This document shows positions 1-6,597 of a stretch of 22,972 nucleotides of DNA, piece by piece (the first letter of the stretch is position 1; each line of letters starts with the position of its first letter). Under the pieces are notes generated by a model, which saw only the letters and a list, made by a program, of their open reading frames with translations, was not told where the DNA came from and did no database searches. The translations under genes were made by a program, and so were the position numbers. The DNA is from an uncultured Collinsella sp. (GTDB lineage Bacteria; Actinomycetota; Coriobacteriia; Coriobacteriales; Coriobacteriaceae), in NCBI GenBank assembly GCA_958419975.1, contig CATZIG010000010.1:1-22972 (forward strand), written 5' to 3'.

Positions 1-106
1 TTTAGCTGCTAGAAATCATGTGACGGGGCGCGGGCCGTGTTCCGCTATGCGGTTGTCAATTTGCGAAAGAAATTATGCGTCACCATTGATGTGCAAGGAG
101 TTTGAT

Positions 107-910
107 ATGGATCTCGATAAGGTTAATGAAATTGCCACTATACCGGTGCTTGAAAAGGCATATGACGACCTTGTTCATCCCTCTGCGGAGTCGATAGGAA
201 AAACGGTTAGCCTGGTTCCACGGACTGTTGCCATTTGGCTTTCCTCGTGGAATCGCTGGGTTGTTAATAGAGAGGAAAGCATCAAGCTGGCCATCGATGC
301 TATAGAGTCTCGTGTTGATAAGATTCCCGAGGAGCATCTTACCGAACCTCCGGCGCATATCGCAGTTCCAGCAATTCAACAACTCGCATATTGCTATGAC
401 AGCGAGGAATTACGAGGGATGTATGCGAATCTGTTACTTTCCTCGATGGATGATCGGACGGCAGAGTACGTCCACCCCAGTTTTGTTCAGCTACTTAAGG
501 AGATTAGTCCCGACGAGGCTAAGTTACTGAGTACGTTGGCTGGCTCTGATGACGCTGAACACGCGTCTATTCCGCTCGTTGACTTAAGAATTGTCAGCGC
601 AGACGAGCTAGTTCCAATTAAATGGACGCTAATCGTAGAAGGCTATAACGAGTGCTGTAAGGGTGTTTGCGAGTACCCTGATCAATCGCTGGTGTATCTG
701 GGAAACCTGGATCGACTTGGCATCCTCAAGCGTTGTGATTACTATGCTGATGATGTTAAAGCTACGCTTGAAAGGTTCGAATCAAGCGAGGCTATCCAAA
801 ATGCGAAGGCGAAGGTTGAGCTTGAAGATGACAAGAAATTCGTTTTCCATCGCTGGAGCTACCAGGTAACCGATTTTGGGGCCAACTTTATTAAAACGTG
901 TGTTTCGTGA
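107..910 (+). CDS. DUF4393 (Abi-alpha family) protein
   Basis: The 267-residue protein resembles the DUF4393/Abi-alpha family, which is linked to phage abortive infection; the biochemical role is not established. I see a mostly helical N-terminal half (it opens MDLDKVNEIATIP), a central segment with RGMYANLLLSSMD (a motif region typical of this family), and a C-terminal beta-rich part ending YQVTDFGANFIKTCV. The reading frame is open further upstream to about base 20, but the ATG at 107 has an AAGGAG ribosome site six bases ahead, so I chose it. The next gene starts one base after the stop, so the two are probably translated together. GC content is lower than in the downstream operon, in line with an accessory, transferred region. 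The family call is from recognition of sequence style, not from a search. Confidence 0.7.
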   Translation: MDLDKVNEIATIPVLEKAYDDLVHPSAESIGKTVSLVPRTVAIWLSSWNRWVVNREESIKLAIDAIESRVDKIPEEHLTEPPAHIAVPAIQQLAYCYDSEELRGMYANLLLSSMDDRTAEYVHPSFVQLLKEISPDEAKLLSTLAGSDDAEHASIPLVDLRIVSADELVPIKWTLIVEGYNECCKGVCEYPDQSLVYLGNLDRLGILKRCDYYADDVKATLERFESSEAIQNAKAKVELEDDKKFVFHRWSYQVTDFGANFIKTCVS

Positions 911-911
911 A

Positions 912-1730
912 ATGAGTTTGGTTGGAATGTGTTCGGGCAAGAGGAAGCCTTCGGTATTCGATTTAATTAAGGCGTTTATTGCTTGCGTTGTGGTGCTCTC
1001 TGTATTTTTACTAATAGTCATTCAGATCGCGTTTTCAATTGATACACCAGTTCCATGGCTGCATCCCGTATGGGACGCTAACGGCCTGCTTGGGTATCTT
1101 GGCGCGTTAGTGGGCTCAATTTCGGCGGTCGCGGTGCTGTATTTCTCGCTGCTAGCTGGTAGAGAAGACCGGAATCATTCTGATGTGATGAACGTTCTCC
1201 CTTGTATTGCCTTAACCCGTTTGTCGGAAAAGCAACTATGTATGTCGAAGAACGGTTTCGCTCACGGTGTGTTTACCGAGGCTGATCCCAGGGACGATGA
1301 ATACAAATCGGGTGCTTTGGACTGCGTTGATCGTCTGCTGATTGATGGCGGAGCCCCAGCTATTCCTTGCGACGAGAGTCCTGTGGACGAGCATGCCGCT
1401 AATCGTTATGCAATATCCAGTATGGGAGCTGGGCCTGCGGTTAATGTGAGGGTTGGGATTGCGAATAGAAATGAGTGGGCCCATTTTGGAACTCCGCGGG
1501 TCGCCTGGTGCCAGACTCGACAGCTTCCAGTGGGAGGGGAGAGTGAGCTGGTTATCTATTTTGGGGGCGAAGCGAAGCCGGTGATGGAGGCCGGCTATCG
1601 CATCCTCGTCACGTACTCTGACATACTCGGAAACCGTTACCTGCAGTTTTTCCCAATGGCTTTTGATGGGCAGGATGATGTTCTCAAATGCACGGTAAAT
1701 AATTCCATTAATCGGATTGACATTCCTTAG
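912..1730 (+). CDS. Two-helix membrane protein of unknown function, coupled to the DUF4393 gene
   Basis: I do not recognise this 272-residue protein. Two hydrophobic segments are clear: residues about 17-42 (FDLIKAFIACVVVLSVFLLI) and about 58-80 (GLLGYLGALVGSISAVAVLY). The remaining roughly 190 residues are soluble and start with a charged GREDRNH stretch, giving a membrane-anchored cytosolic or extracytosolic domain. The ATG at 912 lies one base after the TGA of the DUF4393 gene, so I chose it over an upstream start at 876 that would sit inside that gene. The tight spacing suggests a two-gene unit in which this is the partner, possibly the membrane effector, of the Abi-alpha protein; that role is inference from layout only. 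Confidence 0.6.
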   Translation: MSLVGMCSGKRKPSVFDLIKAFIACVVVLSVFLLIVIQIAFSIDTPVPWLHPVWDANGLLGYLGALVGSISAVAVLYFSLLAGREDRNHSDVMNVLPCIALTRLSEKQLCMSKNGFAHGVFTEADPRDDEYKSGALDCVDRLLIDGGAPAIPCDESPVDEHAANRYAISSMGAGPAVNVRVGIANRNEWAHFGTPRVAWCQTRQLPVGGESELVIYFGGEAKPVMEAGYRILVTYSDILGNRYLQFFPMAFDGQDDVLKCTVNNSINRIDIP

Positions 1731-1851
1731 TTTTAGTGTATTCAGGTTATTGCTCTAGGGGGTATTTTGCATAACGGTCATATCCTAACGGCTCTCCCGG
1801 CTGAACGCGCTAACATTGAATCTCAAGCCAATCATTGAGAACGGAGATCTG

Positions 1852-2823
1852 ATGACCGACGCCAATAGAAAGCCGTGGCTTACGGCGTCCGAGCAGATTG
1901 ATCATCTCAAATCGAGAGGCGTCCACTTCTCGCTGATGAGCGAAGACGATGCCAGAGCCTATCTGGAGAAGAACAGCAACTATTTTCGTCTGCGCGCCTA
2001 TCGGCTTGGGTTTCCTAAAGTTGAAGAAGGAGCCCGCAAGGGAGAGTATGCAAATCTAGACTTTAAGATGCTGGTCGATTTGTCGATTGTCGACATGCTC
2101 CTTCGTTATGAAATGCTGCCGCTTACGCTTGATGTGGAGCATTTCGCAAAGGTAAAACTATTAAAGCGCATCGAGACAGAGCGGGAGGACGGCTATGCAG
2201 TCGTCTCGGACTTCATTTCCTCCTACGATGGCACGAAGCCAGATGGAGCGCCGTGCAATTCGCTCAAAGACGAGATTCTCAGATGCAAGAACAGTCCCTA
2301 CACTGGTGGGTTGATTGCCAGGTATGCTGATTTCGACTTTCCCGCGTGGGCGTTTGTCGAAGTAATTTCTTTTGGCTCGTTTCTCTATTTTTACAAGTTT
2401 TGCGCCAATAGGTTTGACGACCGCGAGATGCTTAAAGAGTTCTATATTCTTCAAGCAGTCAAGTCATTAAGAAATGCATGCGCTCATAATAGCTGTATTT
2501 TGAATAACCTGCGTGCTGATAGACCGCAATTTAAGCCAAGCTACGTTGTAACGCGGGAGTTGTCGACCATAGCCGGTATCGGTCTCGACCAGCGTAAGTC
2601 AAAGATGAGCAATGACCGTATACAGCAGATTGTCACTACGCTATACGCGCACAGGAAACTTGCTTCGCAAGGCGTTTCCGAACATCGAGCAAAGAGCCTG
2701 AGAGTGTTTGTTCAAAGAATGAATAAGCACGTCGATTATTATCAGGGCAATCTTCAGGTCTCTACTGGATTTGAATTTCTCACGAAGGTGATTAGTGCGT
2801 GGTTTCCGGTGGACGCTGATTAA
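1852..2823 (+). CDS. Abi family protein (Abi_2, AbiD/AbiF type) with HEPN-like motif
   Basis: The 323-residue protein has the look of the Abi_2 (AbiD/AbiF) abortive-infection family: an N-terminal LTASEQIDHLKSRGV segment, YFRLRAYRLGF near residues 45-55, the DFPAWAFVEVISFGSF block, and LRNACAHNSCILNN. The last contains R207-x4-H212, the R-x4-H arrangement of HEPN ribonucleases, so RNA cleavage on phage infection is a reasonable prediction. The frame is open from a TTG at 1816, but the ATG at 1852 has GGAG five bases upstream and gives the usual family length. It stands 121 bp after the membrane-protein gene, so it may have its own promoter. A hairpin at 2930-2959 probably ends its transcript. 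The family call is fairly secure; the activity is inferred. Confidence 0.8.
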   Translation: MTDANRKPWLTASEQIDHLKSRGVHFSLMSEDDARAYLEKNSNYFRLRAYRLGFPKVEEGARKGEYANLDFKMLVDLSIVDMLLRYEMLPLTLDVEHFAKVKLLKRIETEREDGYAVVSDFISSYDGTKPDGAPCNSLKDEILRCKNSPYTGGLIARYADFDFPAWAFVEVISFGSFLYFYKFCANRFDDREMLKEFYILQAVKSLRNACAHNSCILNNLRADRPQFKPSYVVTRELSTIAGIGLDQRKSKMSNDRIQQIVTTLYAHRKLASQGVSEHRAKSLRVFVQRMNKHVDYYQGNLQVSTGFEFLTKVISAWFPVDAD

Positions 2824-2929
2824 CGATGAATCTGTGACGAGCGTTGCCGCAACGCCTTGGATGCCAAAAAAGAGCTATGCTTTCTTCACAACAAAAAACA
2901 GAAGCCTTTCTTTGGCCGAAGTTTTGCAA

Positions 2930-2959
2930 GGGGGTTCCTTCCCTAGGGAGGGCATCCCC
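2930..2959 (+). terminator. Probable intrinsic terminator after the Abi gene
   Basis: An interrupted stem pairs GGGG, CC and TCCC on the left with GGGA, GG and CCCC on the right around a TA centre, followed by TATTTTTA. It lies 107 bp after the stop of the Abi_2 gene on the same strand. The bulges and the broken U-tract make it weaker than the other terminators here. Confidence 0.5.
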
Positions 2960-3011
2960 TATTTTTATGGATGGCGCAGTTTTTATGTGTGGTGTGCGTC
3001 GACGAATGTAG

Positions 3012-3194
3012 TGGCGACGCTTTGATGTGGGTAAGGTGACCAAAGCCACGGTCGCCAACACTTCCATATCCAAGGCCAAAACCGCGACTTACTCGGCACT
3101 CCCCAAGACCGCCGATAGCAACTGGACCGCCGCATCTACGGTGCTTCTTCTGCTAAGAATAGCGATTCTGATCGCGTCGGAAATGTTGGTGTAA
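3012..3194 (+). pseudogene. Possible remnant of the C-terminus of an LPXTG-type surface protein
   Basis: This 60-codon stretch has no convincing start; a TAG lies immediately upstream in frame at 3009. It reads as a Thr/Lys/Ala-rich spacer (KATVANTSISKAKTATYSA), then LPKTADSNW, then a hydrophobic run TVLLLLRIAILIA. That order (LPxT-like motif, then a membrane segment) matches a sortase cell-wall sorting signal. The final G of LPXTG is an A, an arginine interrupts the hydrophobic run, and the expected positively charged tail is missing. I therefore read it as a decayed 3' end of an adhesin or pilin gene left in a rearranged region. It could be chance; the resemblance is short. Confidence 0.3.
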
Positions 3195-3330
3195 CCGCAC
3201 GGCTGCTTCATCCATCCTTTCCGAGTGGTCTCGCCAAATTGCCCGTCCGGGAGAACAATAGATCGAGCGCTGCGCCCTGCTCCCGGGGGTGAGGCCCTCT
3301 TGATTAAACTGCTCACTTTTAAATAACCCT

Positions 3331-3519
3331 GTGCTCAATTCTCTGTGGCCATTTGAGGAAGATGAGCTCGATTTAAGTGAGTTGCTCGAGTATCTGAGGG
3401 CGTTCATCACGGACGATCGCAAGATAATCCACGGTAATAGCGAGCTGAGACGGCTTATTAGAGAATATGATTTCCTTAAATACAAGAAGGCCTTCGACAT
3501 ATCGGCTACTAGTGAGTAA
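3331..3519 (+). CDS. Short orphan reading frame, probable gene fragment
   Basis: A 62-codon frame starting GTG (open back to 3304) encodes an acidic then basic peptide with LDLSELLEYLRAFI and LRRLIREYDFLKYKKAF. The composition looks like real protein rather than antisense noise. There is no ribosome site in front of the GTG, so it is probably the 3' end of a lost gene. I cannot assign a function. Confidence 0.25.
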   Translation: MLNSLWPFEEDELDLSELLEYLRAFITDDRKIIHGNSELRRLIREYDFLKYKKAFDISATSE

Positions 3520-3609
3520 TCCCACCTAGCGTCTGTGAAGAAGGCCATCATTGTAGACTATGGCATCTGAGCGTATAGTGCGAACACCACGTGCAAATGC
3601 AAACTTAAT

Positions 3610-3633
3610 ATAACGCTTTCTATAACGCTTTCT
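3610..3633 (+). repeat. Tandem 12-bp direct repeat
   Basis: ATAACGCTTTCT occurs twice head to tail with no spacer. It lies about 95 bp upstream of the first orphan terminator and could be a paired protein-binding site for a short transcript or merely replication slippage. Confidence 0.8.
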
Positions 3634-3727
3634 GCTTGAAATCACAATGGTGTCTGTTTCGATCTGCCAATCAAGGGAAGATGGTGTAAAGTATCTTCCT
3701 GTAATACAAAAGCTCTTCGGGAGTTTT

Positions 3728-3766
3728 AAGGGCGACGCTTTCAGACTGAGAGTGTTGCCCTTTTTT
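3728..3766 (+). terminator. Strong orphan intrinsic terminator 1
   Basis: AAGGGCGACGCTTT pairs with AGAGTGTTGCCCTT (with G-U pairs) around the loop CAGACTG, and six T follow. There is no intact gene just upstream, so it may end a small RNA. A CTTCGGG motif (3714-3720) precedes the stem. Confidence 0.8.
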
Positions 3767-3920
3767 CATGTTTGCAATGTGTGACGTACTAGTCAAGCAC
3801 CATCCCGGCAATGGAATGATCGAGCATGGGCGGCTTCTACTGGTTGACGTGATCGTGGTCAAACAAGTGATATCGATTAGAATTAAATCAATTGCGCTGG
3901 AAGCCTTCGGGCGACACCTG

Positions 3921-3950
3921 AAGAGGGCTGATGCGTCGGCCCTCTTTTTT
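3921..3950 (+). terminator. Strong orphan intrinsic terminator 2
   Basis: AGAGGGCTGA pairs with TCGGCCCTCT around the tetraloop TGCG, followed by a run of T. As with terminator 1, CTTCGGG stands shortly upstream (3905-3911) and no protein gene is in front of it. The pair of similar hairpins about 190 bp apart on one strand is unexplained. Confidence 0.8.
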
Positions 3951-4049
3951 GTTTGGATGTAAGATTCGGCCTGGCAAAACAAGGATCTCATTTGGGGAGA
4001 AACAAATATCCGATGGTTTTCGCTTAGGGACGCGCGGTTTAAGCGTGCT

Positions 4050-4315
4050 TTCCGGAAGTGCGGGGAGAAATCGGAAACCTCCGAGCGTAAACCGAATTTC
4101 GACAACAAAACCGCAGGTCGCGGAAGGCTAAAACAGGGGTCTGGTCTGTCGATCTCGGTTTTTCACCGCACTTCCGGAATCGTCCGACGGAAGTATGCGG
4201 TAAATTCCGGAACCCTCGAGCACGCCGTCCTTTTCATGTAAAGAAACCGCAGGTAGAAACGTTGCCACTATCCAGTGTGGTCGGCATGTCAAGAATTTGC
4301 CGCATACTTCCGGAT
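4050..4315. repeat. Cluster of four CCGCAYACTTCCGG-type motifs in both orientations
   Basis: The palindrome TTCCGGAA occurs at 4050-4057, 4172-4179 and 4205-4212, with TTCCGGAT at 4308-4315. Three copies are joined to GTGCGG/CCGCAC or CCGCATA, and 4187-4206 matches the reverse complement of 4294-4313 at 18 of 20 positions. AACCGCAGGT also occurs twice (4109-4118, 4245-4254). All lie within 400 bp upstream of the Pel operon and could be regulator sites or parts of a mobile palindromic element. Confidence 0.7.
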
Positions 4316-4406
4316 TGGGCGCGCATTTAGCACTCTCGATGTCCCCACATCCCCTAAAAAAGTTCTTAAAACAGCCTTAAAGGCGCCTTGGCTCGCGTTG
4401 ACAGCG

Positions 4407-4412
4407 TATAAT
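4407..4412 (+). promoter_or_regulatory. Candidate -10 element of the Pel operon promoter
   Basis: A perfect TATAAT lies 48 bp before the first ATG of the operon. No good -35 hexamer stands at 16-18 bp; the TTGACA at 4398-4403 is only 3 bp away and cannot pair with it. The operon may need an activator, or the true promoter may be elsewhere in this leader. Confidence 0.45.
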
Positions 4413-4767
4413 ACGCATGTTTGACTATGACAAATGTGGAATTAAGGGGAGGGGTGCGCCATGGAGGTGCTGGTTGTTGGCAACACCGCATATGTTGACG
4501 ATGACTTTTGTGCCAAGGCGTTCCCCGGGGACCATGTGCAGGTCGTAGCCGCGCAGGACGCGTACCGCGACGAGTCGTCGCCCCATGCCTCGTGGAAAGA
4601 GCTGCTCCAGCACTTGGAGCAGGCCTACGAGTTCGACCGCATGGTCTACCTATCCAATTACCTTACCCCGCATACCGATACCGTGGGCGATATCGAGCTG
4701 CTGCGCACGGTCTTTCGTGCGTGCGCGGGTCGCCGGGTCCAACTGCTGTATATAGCAGGGCCCGCGG

Positions 4768-6597
4768 GTGCCGAGGGTGCCGCCGATGCCGCGGGGCGAA
4801 CGGGCAAGGGCATTATCGCGCGCAGCCAACGACCTGTGCCGCTACTACGCTGCTCGCGAGGGCGTTCAAACCAAGATCCTGCGCGTACCGTTCCTGTATA
4901 CCGCATCTGCCGCGCTGGAGGACCCGTTTTTGGTGCCGCTGCTCGACGCGTGCTCAACCGGATCGGTCGCTCTGCAGGGCGCGCAGGATGCGGCGTTTCC
5001 CCTGCTGTGTGCCGAGGAGCTTGCGGTGCTGGTACGCCGTATCTTCGATAGCTGGAATGGTAACTTTGAGACGCTCGACGTTGCCGATGCCTTCCATCAC
5101 ACGGCGGGTGAGGTGGGCGAGGCCCTCAAGGCACTGTTCCCAGGGCTCTCAGTTGCCTATGGCGATTCTGCTGGCTACGCCCTGCCCGCCAGCGACGTCG
5201 CTCGCGTGCGCTATGGCTGGTTTCAGCGTTACGACTTGCTGCGCGATCTTTCGACCATTCAAACGCGTTGGGATGCCGGCCGCGCAAAGAAGGTCAACCC
5301 CTTGCGCGCCGCCATCGACCGCATCCAAATGCGCACGCTGCCTATTAAATGCCTGGAGACGGGCGTTGCCTGGGTCCTGTTCGAGGTGCTGGAGCACCTG
5401 TTCTCCCAATCGGCCCAGCTCAACGTGCTCGATTATCGCCTGCTCTATGTGGTGCTGATCGGCACGCTGTATGGCTTGGACTTTGGCTTGGTCGCGGCAC
5501 TGCTGGCTTCGATTGGCCTGGCGGCGAGCTACTTTACTCAGTACGGCTATACCTTCCAGGGTCTGTTCTACGAGCCGTCCAACTGGCTGCCGTTTATTGC
5601 GTACTTTGTTGAGGGTGCCGTGTGCGGCTATGTGCAGCTGCGCAACAGCGAAGCCATTAGGGCGGAGCGCGATCAAAACGAGCTCGTGCGCAACCGTAAT
5701 ACGTTTCTTACGCAGCTCTACCACGACGCTATCGAGGACAAGCGCGCGTACAGGCGCCAGATCGTGGGTCGCCACGACAGCTTTGGCAAGATCTTTGCCG
5801 TGACGCAGGAGCTCGACGTGCTCAACCCACGCGACATCTATCGCAAGTGCTGCGAGCTTCTGGGCGAGATCCTCGAGAACGATTCGGTTGCGATCTACCA
5901 TGTTTCTGGCGGGGCATTTGCACGCCTGGTGGCAGCAAGTCCCGCGATTGCCGAAGATGCCGCACGCTCGCTCACGCTTGAGCAGCTTGCACCTCTTTTG
6001 GGCGACGGGGGTCGTTCGAACCTGTGGGCGAACCGCGAGCTGACGCCGGGGCTTCCCATGTTTGGATACGCGATCGAGCGCGACGGGGCATCCGCCGTGT
6101 TGATCTTTGTGCGTAGTGCGGCCGAAAACCAAATGACCCTCTATTATCAAAACCTGTTCCGCATCTTGTGCGGGCTGGTCGAAAGCGCGCTGGGCCGTGC
6201 CTTTGACTATGAGGCGGTGGCGCAGGATAAACGCTGCGTTGACGGCACTTGCGTGCTTAAGCAGGCTGCCTTTGGCCAAGAGCTCGCGGCGGTGCAAGCG
6301 CTGGCAGATAGCAAGATGGGGAGTTTTTTGCTCCTGCGCGTGGTACCGGGCATGGAGCCTGTCGGCGAGCTGGTGGGCGCAATTGGGTCGGCAATCCGCG
6401 AGAGCGACGCGGCGGGCTTGGTCGACGGCGACGTGCTCTATCTGCTTATGCGCCAGGCAAAGGCGTGCGATCTGCCCATTATCCGCGAGCGCCTGAGCGC
6501 CAAGCAGATTGCGGTAGAGCCCGTCGACGGCGAGGACATCGTGGCGCTGCTGCAGCACATCTCTTACACCGGTGACGGCGAGGGGGGTGCCGCTTGA
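4768..6597 (+). CDS. pelD: PelD portion: membrane c-di-GMP receptor (GAF plus degenerate GGDEF)
   Basis: If the frameshift is real, this is the frame that can still make a PelD-like protein; the ATG at 4768 is only a possible restart and lacks a clear ribosome site. Residues 1-190 complete the SDR-like domain. Four membrane helices lie at about 195-291, including LLYVVLIGTLYGLDFGLV and LPFIAYFVEGAVCGYV. A GAF domain follows at about 345-478 and a degenerate GGDEF domain at about 495-608. The latter has no GGDEF active site (VDGDVLYLLM instead) but keeps R544-E-S-D547, matching the RxxD inhibitory-site motif through which PelD binds c-di-GMP. The expected role is to switch on Pel synthesis by contact with PelF and PelE. 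The stop overlaps the start of the next gene by three bases. Confidence 0.7.
   Translation: MPRVPPMPRGERARALSRAANDLCRYYAAREGVQTKILRVPFLYTASAALEDPFLVPLLDACSTGSVALQGAQDAAFPLLCAEELAVLVRRIFDSWNGNFETLDVADAFHHTAGEVGEALKALFPGLSVAYGDSAGYALPASDVARVRYGWFQRYDLLRDLSTIQTRWDAGRAKKVNPLRAAIDRIQMRTLPIKCLETGVAWVLFEVLEHLFSQSAQLNVLDYRLLYVVLIGTLYGLDFGLVAALLASIGLAASYFTQYGYTFQGLFYEPSNWLPFIAYFVEGAVCGYVQLRNSEAIRAERDQNELVRNRNTFLTQLYHDAIEDKRAYRRQIVGRHDSFGKIFAVTQELDVLNPRDIYRKCCELLGEILENDSVAIYHVSGGAFARLVAASPAIAEDAARSLTLEQLAPLLGDGGRSNLWANRELTPGLPMFGYAIERDGASAVLIFVRSAAENQMTLYYQNLFRILCGLVESALGRAFDYEAVAQDKRCVDGTCVLKQAAFGQELAAVQALADSKMGSFLLLRVVPGMEPVGELVGAIGSAIRESDAAGLVDGDVLYLLMRQAKACDLPIIRERLSAKQIAVEPVDGEDIVALLQHISYTGDGEGGAA
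4817..4823 (+). other. CG-repeat frameshift site within the SDR-PelD gene
   Basis: The tract CGCGCGC joins two reading frames that are each clearly protein coding: frame of 4461 up to GKGIIA, frame of 4768 from RAANDLC onward. Restoring one CG unit gives an uninterrupted IIARAANDLCRYY, which reads as a natural SDR helix. Confidence 0.75.

Larger units (their letters stand above)
3520..4460. other. Gene-free stretch with repeats and orphan terminators
   Basis: No reading frame here has a credible start and ribosome site. The stretch contains a 12-bp tandem repeat (3610-3633), two strong plus-strand intrinsic terminators with no gene ahead of them (3728-3766 and 3921-3950), four TTCCGGAA-centred motifs between 4050 and 4315, and a perfect TATAAT hexamer (4407-4412) just before the Pel operon. 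Minus-strand frames reading KKRADASALF-like peptides are simply the terminators read backwards. Confidence 0.7.
4461..6597 (+). pseudogene. pelD: SDR-PelD fusion, interrupted by a frameshift
   Basis: Read through one frameshift this is a protein of about 712 residues. The N-terminal part (from the ATG at 4461, with AGGGGAGGGG about six bases upstream) is a short-chain dehydrogenase/epimerase-like domain: MEVLVVGNTAYVDDDF, LLYIAGPAGAEG, then in the next frame LCRYYAAREGVQTKILRVPFLY. The rest is PelD: four membrane helices, GAF and degenerate GGDEF. Fusion of an SDR-like domain to PelD is what I recall for Gram-positive Pel loci. The frame is lost between GKGIIA and RAANDLC at a CGCGCGC tract (4817-4823); the upstream frame then runs out-of-register to 5051. 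A loss of two bases (one CG unit) or gain of one explains it. The SDR part lacks a proper GxxGxxG motif and an obvious YxxxK, so it is probably not an active oxidoreductase. Confidence 0.75.

Noticed and set aside
3700..3960. Relic ends of an IS200/IS605-type element formed by the two hairpins
   Set aside because: Both hairpins are followed by T-runs like intrinsic terminators and no tnpA or tnpB coding remnant is visible.
3671..4108. Minus-strand frame of 145 codons containing KKRADASALF
   Set aside because: It is produced by reading the two plus-strand terminators and the spacer backwards; there is no ribosome site and no protein-like composition.
3610..4315. CRISPR-like array in the repeat-rich stretch
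   Set aside because: Repeats are short, in both orientations and unevenly spaced, with no cas genes.
4398..4412. TTGACA and TATAAT before the Pel operon as a complete promoter
   Set aside because: The two hexamers are only 3 bp apart; they cannot be the -35 and -10 of one promoter. Only the TATAAT is kept as a candidate.
4508..5458. 316-codon plus-strand frame rich in Arg/Cys/Pro overlapping the SDR-PelD gene
   Set aside because: Composition is typical of an out-of-frame reading of GC-rich DNA; the other two frames show the SDR and PelD segments.
5149..6558. Long minus-strand frame opposite pelD (469 codons)
   Set aside because: High-GC codon bias leaves the antisense frame open; the plus-strand frame shows PelD helices and domains, the antisense shows none.
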